From NCBI GenBank assembly GCA_036365145.1, contig JAEOAD010000029.1, positions 21,747,001 to 21,811,000 on the forward strand: a stretch of DNA of 64,000 nt, given 5' to 3'. This stretch comes from Orientallactaga sibirica (lineage: Eukaryota; Chordata; Mammalia; Rodentia; Dipodidae). How positions within the stretch are numbered: the stretch's first letter is position 1; each line of letters opens with the position of its first letter. This document shows, piece by piece, positions 48,344-57,965 of this stretch. The translations under genes and the position numbers were made by a program. The notes beneath the pieces were generated by a model that worked only from the letters and a program-made list of their open reading frames with translations, was not told the origin of the DNA and made no database searches.

Positions 48344-51300
48344 GTGGGAAATCATTTAGAAATACTATAGAAGAAAACAGATGAATCTAAGTAACTGTTT
48401 AGCTCTATAGGTCTGAACAATGGACAGATTTGTATCTACTTGAGATTAAATGTCTTAAGAATCTATGACCTCAAAGACTGCTTCTTCCCAGGGCCATTTG
48501 TGGTACCAACTGGGGCCCCTGGTACTCCCTGGCTGCTATCTATAATTAGGTCACAGGGACCACTTGTTTTAAATGCCTAGAGCTATTCCAGCTACCACAC
48601 TGAAGTCTTCCCACTGTTGGAACAGTGCTAGGTCAAATCAAAATAGTCAAACTGTGAGGTAAGACTATGTTCACTCTAGACAATACCCCTTGCTCTCAGA
48701 TGTTACTTTCTCATCCTGTGATTACCCCCAGGCATTTGCATACCTAGGATATTCAATATGTGTGGCAAAAGTTTTATAAAAGAGAGAAAGAAAGCATGAG
48801 TAAAATGAGACAAGGAAAGAATAAAGAAGAGAGGGCACTCATGAATATCAGCCACATTGATGAAGATAGGTGACCTAGGATCTCCTTTATATTCCCTTTG
48901 TCTGGAAATATTTGTTCATAGGTTTAGTACCTTTAATTTTATTTATTCCCAAAGATAATATTCATTTATTCTCCAAGATTCCACAAATGTGAAAGTGTCT
49001 ACTATTCACCGATTCTCTTGACTGCTCCCAGAATTCCTCAACACTGTGGAATACCTAGTGGCTTTTCTGCCAACAGGAACATTCTTTCAGTGAATATGTT
49101 GAGTGTTCACTCTGTTCCTGGCTGAAGAGATACTGTAATCAATCTTAACTTGATCCAGATATAGTCTTATACATAAGGCACATAAAATGGTTTTACTTTA
49201 TATATTCATTTAAAATTTTTTTTTTTTTTTGTAATAAGCAAAAGTCTTAGTTCAAAGGCATCTTGTGGCAGCCCAAAGAGTAAAATGAGTAGGGTCAGAG
49301 GTACTCTGAAACTTGAGAGAATATTAGAGATCTTTCTCTTGTGAAGCATCTGAAAACAGTGCTTGAGTATCAGTGAATAAGGGGAAGTTGAAAACAAATA
49401 TTCAGGCTAAGGTGTTCAGTCTTGTTAGTTATTTTGATCTTACTGTAAATAGATGCTTCATGAGTTAAGTGTGTATACATAGATTCACATTTCAGCATTA
49501 TTCTAGATACTGTGCAGAAAAGAAATTGGGTGCAAGAGGAAGGGACAATGTGAGGAAATGGAGTAGTTTGGGTGGGAGACAGTAGTCTCCACCTATGCAA
49601 CAGGAGGGAAGTGGAGAAAGTACTGGAGTAAGGTGTATGTTGAAAATAGAATCAGAAGGAGTTCCTATTGATTTGAAAGTGATCAGTTTGCTTCAAGCTT
49701 CTGGTCTGAGCAAGTGACTAGAAGGCAGTGGGTTCACTGGCATAGGAAGACTAAAAAGGGGCCAGTTGGGGTTGGAAACCAACGTCTAATATTAGATACA
49801 CTGATTTTGAGGTACTTATAATGTATTGACATTGAAATGTAAATAGAAGTTTTTAGTATCAGTATGGAGTTGACATTAAACTCCATGAGAATATGCCTAT
49901 TAAGAAAACTCATGAATAGTATTTACCTTTATCTTAGTAATACATTGTTTTAATTAATTGCTAATTCAGACTCCTTCCATCATATTTAGGGAAAAAGAAC
50001 TTGAATGTGTAGCATTCACAAAAACTAGTGTAATAGTTTTTCAGTTGTTTACACATTTAACATATTTAGTGAAATACTGTACATGTAAGTATGCATTCTG
50101 TTTTCTGCTGTTTTGTGCATTGGTGATTCAACCAAGAATATTATGTATGTTGAGCAAACGTTCTACCATCATTGATTTTTAAAGTATTATTCATGTTATT
50201 ACCTTTTTGAACTCCTGTTAATACTCACATAGACTGCAAATGACTGTTTCAAGATTTAACCAGTTCTTCAAACTTCAGCTTTCAGAGTTTTTCTAGGTCT
50301 TAGGAATAAAGAATGTTTCCTCAAATATCTTCAAGAAGAAAAATATGCACCTCTTTTCTCACTTCCATGTTTTCATTTTTAAGCATATATAATGGAAAAT
50401 GGAATTTGAGGACCAGATGCTGAGGAGTTGATAAGGCCCTGCGTGACTGCTCAGGAGAAAGCACTGGACTGTAGGACTCAGATCAGTGAGGTGCATGGAA
50501 ATGCAGCCAGATGTTTATCTGTCTTCATCCAGAGGGCTCACATGATACAGTCCCAGTTTAGAAGTTACGTTTATTACACATATCTAATGGTGCTTTAGCA
50601 ATGGAGAAAACATGGTGTAGTTAACTATTGTCAACTAGTAGTGATAACCACAAATAGCAAATATAGCATGCTTCTCTCACAATCATTTTTTCCACAGTAA
50701 GAAATATGTTAACCATTCTTTCAAAGTCACTTATCCATTCTGTATAAAATCAGCAAATACCAAGACAAAAACAGTGATCTGACAGTCTAAAATTGGGTGA
50801 ATTCCCCCCAGGCATACTGAGCTCCCAGACCTCTATAGCACTCAGAAAATGTTACCAACCTCAGCATGTCCAAAGACCACAGAGACATTTTCTGACAATC
50901 CTCTTTTAAAATGACGAGTAAAGAGACTCCCTCGTGGTTTTATTTTGACATCCAAAATGAGGCAAACAAATCATCTGTGGCCTGTTATTTTTTTATTCAT
51001 TAAACTCAATGACTTAACTGCCATTAACAGCAGTGTATATTTTTTAAATCAATGTTGAAGAAGAAATAGTAATGAAAGGCCATTAATACATGAAGCAAAA
51101 ATCAAAACTTTGGCTTCCCACATTTGTAATTATAAATGAGCACAGAAACCAGTTCAACTTTTCCATCTGCTACTAAAGAATTCTGTGACCCCAGCCATCT
51201 ACTTACTTTGTCAGTGGCTGGCATTTGTGTCTTTTCAGCAATGTTTATTAAATGTCTTGTAGCCAACAGACACTCTGCTAATTACTAAAAAACAAGATAA

Positions 51301-51651
51301 GTTGCTGTCATGAGTTCCAATATATGCTTATATAAGTTACTATAATAAAGTATGGTGAGTATTAATGATAGAGATACAGAGTCTTATGGAAGAAAATGGT
51401 CTGATGGGTTGGATGGAAAATTGGTTCTAGGAGGTGTGCTAGGTAAGTGGAACTGACACATGACAATGTAGGGTGTGTTTCAGAGTCTCAGACATTGCAC
51501 AGAGACAAGAATAGTCCATGCAAAGTCCTGGCAGCTAAAAGCAATACAAGGTAGAGAAGAGAGTTTCTTAAGTGCAGCATGGGTCTGTGAGTGTGTGCCT
51601 GAAGATGCCTGCACTCATGATTCATGTATGTTTCATGTTTTACATGCACAG
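48344..51651 (+). other. CTNNA2: CTNNA2 intron, 3,308 bp, phase 0
   Basis: The intron runs from gtggga to gcacag. It has no recognisable SINE, L1 or LTR, which is unusual beside its neighbours. Only a T tract near 49218 and AT-rich unique sequence were seen. Confidence 0.9.
48360..51640. other. Intronic sequence without recognised repeats
   Basis: Apart from a T run near 49218-49230 nothing repetitive was seen. A purine-rich stretch lies at 48780-48835. Confidence 0.5.
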
Positions 51652-51918
51652 GAGCTGAAAGACCCTCACTGTAGGGATGAGATGGCAGCTGCCCGTGGGG
51701 CCTTGAAGAAGAATGCCACCATGCTGTACACAGCCTCCCAAGCCTTCCTCCGCCACCCAGATGTTGCTGCCACAAGAGCCAATCGAGATTATGTGTTCAA
51801 ACAAGTCCAGGAGGCCATAGCCGGCATTTCCAATGCCGCTCAAGCTACCTCGCCCACTGACGAAGCCAAAGGCCATACAGGCATCGGCGAGCTGGCTGCG
51901 GCCCTCAATGAGTTTGAC
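51652..51918 (+). CDS. CTNNA2: CTNNA2 coding exon (267 bp), about residues 196-284
   Basis: The acceptor is acatgcacag|GAG and the donor GAC|gtaagt, an almost ideal consensus. Both ends are phase 0, giving 89 codons. The peptide begins ELKDPHCRDEMAAARGAL, contains NATMLYTASQAFLRHPDV and ANRDYVFKQVQEAIAGIS, and ends GELAAALNEFD. It includes SPTDEAKGHTGIGE, which matches CTNNA2 as I know it. CTNNA1 has a different, glycine-rich loop here and lacks PHCRDE, so this exon fixes the paralogue. It completes most of the second helical bundle of the N domain, next to the beta-catenin/vinculin-region boundary. The exon is more GC-rich than the flanking intron. An open frame runs upstream to 51475 and downstream to 51966, but those extensions are intronic. 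Confidence 0.96.
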
Positions 51919-51924
51919 GTAAGT

Positions 51925-53165
51925 ATCAGGGTGATGTCTACAAAGTGTGCGTATAAACTTATCTAAACAATGGATATGAAGGAACACCATAACAGTTAAT
52001 ACTGATTTTCTTTGCTCAGAGGGTTTTGACAAGAAGATAAAGTACATGGTGTATTCCTGTCATTAGTATTCGAAAGTACTGGCAGGTCTAGTGTGCTACT
52101 TTCAAAAGAATCTAACATTATGTTTCGCAGGCCCTGATTCCTTTCAGATGAGGGATTCACCACCCACGGCCCTCATTTGGGTGACCTGCTTCATTTTAAA
52201 AAGGCACAGGAATTGCAGGCACCACCCAGGGATAGACTGCCTCTGTGCTGTGTACGGTAGAAAACTGTCCTCAACACCTTCACTTTGGGTTAGTGACAAG
52301 CAAACTCTGTTGCCCTAAACCACACCAGGAATGTGGCCTTCCCTCAATAGCCCCTCCCAGGAATGCCAGCACCCATCCCATGGCCCATCCACCTTCTTCC
52401 TCTGCTATTTCTGATGGCTTGACATCAGAACAGGACATGTGGGAAGGAGGAACCTGTGATTGGGCCATCGTCTAGGTATCCAAGTGAGTTAGAGGATGGG
52501 TGTCACCCACAGTGCAGGATGGCAGGCCTCTGTGTGGAGTCATGTATTCTCTGATCAATCAGGATTTGTGAGGTACAGAGATTCATTGTCATGGGTGTAT
52601 TTTCCCTTAGGGAAGATAAGGTGAGTAGAAAGTCCTGAAGTTTAAGAGATAGAACACAATTAATAGGGTGAAAGCAGGCGACTTGGAGGCTGCAGAGAAA
52701 GGTGATGGACTTTCTTTTGGGTTGGTTGATGTTATTTTTTGATAAGAAATAACTACCTGGAGGCTAAGAAAGAGGATCCTGAGCTAAGTGATAATTGCTG
52801 AAGATAGTAAATAGAAGATAGAACCAAGGAGTAAATGAAACAGCGGACAGTCAAGAGTACTGAGTTCTCTCTTTTCTGTTTATGTCTGTATATAATATAC
52901 ATTATATATTTGAATTCAGACCACAGAAGCTATGACTTAAAGTTACCTACTGCATTCACAAAATTTCAGCAAATAACTGTCAACCCATGAAAAATAATAA
53001 TAGTTTAATATTTACTTTATATAAAATAAATTCATTGGACATACATAATAAAAAATGGCATTGTACAGAAAAATGATCCCCTCCACAAGACAGGCAATAA
53101 AATCATTAGTTTTATTTTATTACTTATTTGAATTTCTTTATATGTGTGAAAAATGCATTTTATTT
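51925..53165. other. Unique intronic sequence downstream of the 267-bp exon
   Basis: The part at 52120-52480 is relatively GC-rich (cacccacggccctcatttgg, ccatcccatggcccatccac) but shows no exon that continues the alpha-catenin frame. The rest is AT-rich. Confidence 0.5.
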
Positions 53166-53167
53166 AT

Positions 53168-53386
53168 TGACATTTTTTAAAATTTTCATTTATTTATTTT
53201 GAGAAAGAGAGAGATTGAGAGGCAGATAATGAGAGAGAAAAAATGGTGTATCAGGGCCTCCATTCTCTGCAAACTCCAGAAGCATGTGCCATCTTGTGCA
53301 TCTGGCTTACATAGGTCCTAGAGAATTGAGCCTCGTTCCTTTGGCTTTGCAGGCAAGCTCCTTAACTGCTGTCATCTCTCCAGCCC
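53168..53386 (-). mobile_element. DIP SINE
   Basis: The tail complement aaaattttcatttatttatt is followed by a GA-rich part, gtgtatcagggcctccattc, cttgtgcatctggcttacat and a head complement with a small deletion (ttaactgctgtcatctctcc). Confidence 0.9.
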
Positions 53387-53621
53387 AGAAATATATTTTA
53401 AATTGATGAGAAGGACCTAAAATAGAAAATTATTTCTTGTTTTACTCTTTGATAAGGAGTTTTGTGGTTCAGGGTGGAAAAACTGTTGACTCGTTTATAA
53501 TGTTGAGGCTAATAAAAATGCTGACAGATTTTTGTAAGTCAATAAAATGATAATGTTTCCTTTTCTGTAGTGAAAAATGAATAAACCAATATTTTAAGGG
53601 AAAAGAGTAAGTAATGTCCTT

Positions 53622-53780
53622 AAACTGCTGGCAAAACCTTTAATTCCAGCACTTGGGAGGCAGAGGTAGGAGGATCACCAAGAGTTCAAGGCCACCCTGA
53701 GACTATATAGTGAATTCCAGGTCAGCCTGAGCCAGAGTGAGACCCTACCTCAAAAAACAAACAAACAAACAAAAAAGTAT
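53622..53780 (+). mobile_element. B1 SINE
   Basis: The 5' end is decayed. Then come ttaattccagcacttgggag, ctgagactatatagtgaatt and an (AAAC)n-like tail. Confidence 0.88.
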
Positions 53781-54792
53781 GCATGGGAATAAAACAAAAT
53801 ATTTATCAAACAGTAGAAAATTACAAATAATCTCAAATGTAATTTTTATTTTATACAATGTCACATTTAAAAATATTTAAGAAATGATAAGTTATATAGT
53901 CCAGTTATGAGAAAATCACCTTATAATGTCATAATGTTTTGTAACTGATTATGAAGCAATCAAATCTAATAGGCAGGTGGTTTTTCTCAGAGAGAACTCC
54001 ATATGTCCTGGTCCAGACCCTCAGTTGCTGCCACCTTCTGTCCATGAGTGTAATCATTCCAACTTAGTATTTTTCTTGTTTCCAAACCAATCTCCACTAA
54101 AAACAGCTTTACTCCAAACAAATGTAGCATTTTTTGTTTTGTTGTACTATTTCAAATGACTTTAATCTCATAAACTTAAACCTGAGGTCATGGGGGCAAA
54201 ATCTATATACAAGTATTCCACATCTTGATCTTTCAGAACCTCCTTATTTTAACTGAAATGATTTCTCAAACTGGATGAACAAAGCTTGGAGGAATTCACA
54301 CAAAAGTATAACTTTCTGGTGTGCTGAATAATTCACTAATTTTATTTTATTACTTCAGTGTGTTATATTTTAGCTAATTTTATCCATTATCTTCACTGAG
54401 TATATTATGTGTTACTGCAGCAATTATGTGGCATATTATTGAAGTATATTAACTGGTACTTTACTATTAAATATTATTGGTTTTTAGCTATGTATGTAAA
54501 GTAGCACATATTCTGATGTTTAATTTTTTTTTATTTTTCAAAAGTTAACAAAAATCAGCAAGTGCACTTCAATTAAGTAGAATTCCCTAATGATTGTTAT
54601 TTAGTGAATAAATTTATGTTTAGCACTTCCTCAAAGTGGTGTTAGACACTGCTAAATTTAAAAAATATAATGTAACTAGCCAGGTGTCAGATTTTTGTCA
54701 GTTCTGTCAGCAAACCTAGATTACTTTATCTTTACAATTTTTCCATTAAAAATTATATTTTACTTCCCCTTGCAGCACCATTATAATTTTTT

Positions 54793-54994
54793 TAAACTTA
54801 TTTTTATTTTTATTTATTTATTTGAGAGACACAGATCTAGGCAGGTAGAGAGAGAGAGAAAAAATGGGCCACTGCAAATGAACTCCAGATGGGTGCACCC
54901 CCTTGTGCCTTATGTGGGTTCTGGGGAGTCGAACCTGGGTCCTTTGGCTTTGCAGGCAAGCACCTTAACTGCTAAGCCATCTCTCCAGCCCCAT
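54793..54994 (-). mobile_element. DIP SINE
   Basis: The tail complement, GA-rich stretch, gaactccagatgggtgcacc and head complement taagccatctctccagcccc are all present. The likely duplication is cattataa on both sides. Confidence 0.92.
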
Positions 54995-55104
54995 CATTAT
55001 AAATCTGATGAACATTTTGACTGTTTTATATCTTGTGAATGATAACATGCTGGATTTTATAATTCACAAGCATCTGTCCTAAATCATAAATATTATCTTT
55101 AGGT

Positions 55105-55480
55105 TTTATTTTTCATGTTCCCATTACTGTAAGAAAATACCTAAGACAATCACCTTAAAAAGAAGGAAGGTATAATTTAAATGAAAATCAGGGGTTTGGT
55201 GCAAGACAAGTGGCCACTTGCCTTTGGGACTGTATTGGGTCAGTACATCATGATAGAACATCATGGGACAAGCTTTTCCCCAAGATAGCAAGGAAATGAA
55301 AAGGGGACAGAGGGAACATCAGGATGTCAATATCCCCTGAAGGGCATGCCCAAAGATGACCATAAGACTTTTATATAACCATTTCAAAGGCTCTACCACC
55401 TCTCAATGCCACAGGCTGGGGTCTAGACTCTTAACACATGCCCTCTGTGAGGACATTTAACTAAGTCATAGCACAGATAT
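55105..55480 (-). mobile_element. Old LTR-like (MaLR/ERVL-type) fragment
   Basis: gttcccattactgtaagaaa, atacctaag and catcatgatagaacatcatg share order with 40850-41035. Boundaries and strand are tentative. Confidence 0.35.
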
Positions 55481-55770
55481 TAAACAGATTGATATCCCAT
55501 TTAGTGAAAAAGTCATAGCTCCTATTATTTATATTCCTGATACATGAATTACTGATGCATGAATTAACAACGTCCCAATACAGTGACAATATAAACAGAT
55601 AAAATATCTCTGATTAAAATAAATGGAACTACATAAATACAAAATGTATTTTCATAGATATCATATTTTAAAATTGAACTTGAAACACATTTCATATGAG
55701 TAACCTTGGATGACAATCTCATGTTCAGGGAACTTTGGCTGAGGATGTAGCTTAAAAAATTATAGATCAG

Positions 55771-56007
55771 GGCTGGAGAGATGGCTTAATGGTTAAGGTA
55801 TTTGCCTGTGAAGCCAAAGCACCCAGGTTCAATTCCCCAGGACCAACATAAGCCAGATTCACAATGCGCACATGTGTCTGAAGTTAGTTTGCAGTGGCTA
55901 GAGACCCTGGCATGCCTATTCTCTCTTTGTCTCTCTTCTCACTATCTTGCTCCCTCTCTCTCTCTCCTCTCTCTCTCTCTTTCTGCTTGCAAATAAATAA
56001 ATATTAA
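55771..56007 (+). mobile_element. DIP SINE in a serial insertion site
   Basis: It runs from ggctggagagatggcttaat through a CT-rich stretch to aaataaataaatattaaaa. The flanking word (t)tayagatcag stands before it, between it and the following B1, and after that B1. Confidence 0.93.
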
Positions 56008-56023
56008 AAAAAATACAGATCAG

Positions 56024-56182
56024 GAGCCAACTGTGGTGGTTTAATCCCAGCACTGGGGAGGCAGAAGTAGGAGGATCGCTGTGAGTTTGAGGCTACCCTG
56101 AGACTACATAGTGAATTCCAGGTCAGGGTGAAACCTTACCTTGAAAAAACAAAACAAAACAAAACAAATCAAGACAAAAAAA
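56024..56182 (+). mobile_element. B1 SINE in the same serial insertion site
   Basis: gagccaactgtggtggttta, taatcccagcactggggagg and gagactacatagtgaattcc are followed by an (AAAAC)n tail and pure A. A copy of the target word acagatcag lies on each side. Confidence 0.9.
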
Positions 56183-56198
56183 AAAAATTACAGATCAG

Positions 56199-56525
56199 TG
56201 ATGGGGAGATGGCTCCGTAAATATAGTGCTTGAACACAAGTGTGGGGACCTGATTTTGGATTCCCAGAATATGCATAAATGCCTGGTGGGTGTAGCAGTC
56301 CTTCTGTAACCTCAGCAGGCTTGAGGCAGTGACCTATTTCCAGAGCAAACTGGCTAACCAGGTAGGTCAACAGAAGAGGTGAGCTCTGAGTTCAAGGGAG
56401 AGACCCTGCCACAAATAAGGTGGATATAATCAAGGAAGAAAAATGCAGTGTCAGCCTCTGGTCTCCAAACTATTCACACAAACATGTGAGCAGGCATACT
56501 AACCACATCCACATCCACAAAACCT
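56199..56525 (+). mobile_element. B3-like SINE
   Basis: The head tgatggggagatggctccgt is followed by ctggctaaccaggtaggtca and gagttcaagggagagaccct. A B3-typical end (gcagtgtcagcctctggtct) follows and then CA-containing sequence. Confidence 0.7.
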
Positions 56526-56526
56526 T

Positions 56527-56905
56527 ACAGTTAATTAATTAGAACAAGATAAAAACTTGTATTGTTATATTCACTTATCCACCTGTAGAATTGATTTATA
56601 AGGGGTAGTTGTAAACAGGGGTCCATTGGTGACCAACATTCTGGCACTATTAACCCACCTACAGAAAAAGTCAAAGGACTGACTAGAAAAGGAAATAATA
56701 ATAATAATGAGGATGGAATAATAAAGAACATTTTAACCTCATGAAACTGTTAAGAGAGTCACTCTTCATACAGCAGCATAAAGTAAAATACTTTTAATCA
56801 ATGGAAAAATCATTTTGTTTTCAAATGTAGCAACTTGAGGTGGTTAATTTTTGTTTAGTGAGCTGTCTAAAGAATGCTGCAAAAATTATTGTTAAAAAAA
56901 CAAAC
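56527..56905. other. Unique intronic sequence between SINE clusters
   Basis: AT-rich, with a short ATA run at 56697-56708; nothing else recognised. Confidence 0.5.
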
Positions 56906-56911
56906 ACAAAC

Positions 56912-57140
56912 TGTGCTGAAGAGATGGCTTAGCAGTTAAGGCATTTGCCTGCAAAGCCTAAGGACCCTGGTTTGATTCTCCACATCCCATGTAAGCCAGA
57001 TGCACATGGTGGCACATGCATCTGGAGTTCATTTGCCGTGGCTAGAGGCCTTGGTGCACCTATTCTCACTCTCTCTCTCTCTCCCTCTCTCTTTCTCTAA
57101 TAAATAAATAAAAATAAAATCTTTAAAAAAAAAAAAAAAC
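56912..57140 (+). mobile_element. DIP SINE
   Basis: The head gctgaagagatggcttagca, a body with ccagatgcacatggtggcac, the CT stretch and an (AAAT)n/A tail (57098-57139) are present. It is followed at once by another DIP. Confidence 0.93.
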
Positions 57141-57141
57141 A

Positions 57142-57329
57142 GGACCGGCGAGATAGCTTAGTAGTTAAGGCTCCTGCCTGCCAAACCTAGGAGTGCCTGT
57201 TTGATCTCCAGGTCCCACATTTAGCCAGACGTATAGTGACACAAGGGCCCAATTCTGTGCTTGCCCACTGGGGGGGGGGCGCACATGTCTGGAATTTGTT
57301 CACAGCTGCTGAGAGGCTGCTGGCACGCC

Positions 57330-57371
<42 letters not shown>

Positions 57372-57402
57372 CTTCCTCTCTGTCTCTGTCTCTCTCTCAA
57401 AT
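57142..57402 (+). mobile_element. DIP SINE, long form
   Basis: The head ggaccggcgagatagcttag is followed by a long-form insertion (gtgacacaagggcccaattc), a G run at 57270-57279, and a (CT)n expansion (57333-57367). Its tail is interrupted by a B1 on the - strand. Confidence 0.92.
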
Positions 57403-57573
57403 AATTTTTTTTTTTTTTTTTTTTTTTTGGTTTTTTCGAGGTAGGGTCTCACTCTGGCCCAGGCTGACCTGGAATTAACTATGTAGTCTCAGGGTGGCCT
57501 TGAACTCACGGCGATCCTCCTACCTCTGTCTCCTGAGTGCTGGGATTAAAGGCGTGCACCACCACGCCCAGCA
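57403..57573 (-). mobile_element. B1 SINE inserted in the DIP tail
   Basis: A T run (57405-57428) leads into ttttttcgaggtagggtctc and ends caccaccacgcccagc. This is a well-preserved B1 in reverse complement. The DIP tail seems to resume as ataaaaaattaataaataga. Confidence 0.93.
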
Positions 57574-57591
57574 TAAAAAATTAATAAATAG

Positions 57592-57752
57592 AGCTGGGCA
57601 TGGTGTACACCTTTAATTCCAGCGCTCAGGAGGCAGAGGTAGGAGGATCGCCATGAATTCGAGGCTATCCTGAGACTACATAGTGAATTCCAGGTCAACC
57701 TGGGCTAGAGGGAGACCCTACCTCTAAAAACCAAATAAGTAAATAAATAAAC
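57592..57752 (+). mobile_element. B1 SINE
   Basis: It runs from gagctgggcatggtgtacac to gggagaccctacctctaaaa, with an A-rich tail including AAAT units. Confidence 0.92.
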
Positions 57753-57827
57753 AAACTCCTGGAAAATATTCAAGAGAGAGACGGGAATATTAAAAGCTAT
57801 CCCTGCATAATTTTCTTTTACTCACAG

Positions 57828-57965
57828 AAAAGCAGGCATAGTGTTTCATGCTTGTAGTCACAACTTGGGGGACTGAGGCAAGAGGGTCATCTCAAGCTTA
57901 AGGCCAGCCTGGTTTACATAGTGAGACTTTATTCAAAAAAACAAAATATATAAAAAAAACACTAA
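57828..57965 (+). mobile_element. Old B1 SINE
   Basis: gcaggcatagtgtttcatgc, cttaaggccagcctggttta and catagtgagactttatt, then A-rich. The right half keeps ancestral B1 wording. Confidence 0.75.

Noticed and set aside
51475..51966. 163-codon + strand open frame as an independent gene
   Set aside because: Its centre is the 267-bp CTNNA2 exon bounded by AG and GT; the extra residues on each side are intron.
51488..52047. Antisense frames of 95 and 135 codons
   Set aside because: They mirror the GC-rich CTNNA2 exon on the opposite strand and resemble nothing themselves.
52120..52490. GC-richer stretch downstream of the third exon as a further CTNNA2 exon
   Set aside because: None of its frames continues the alpha-catenin sequence expected after LNEFD.
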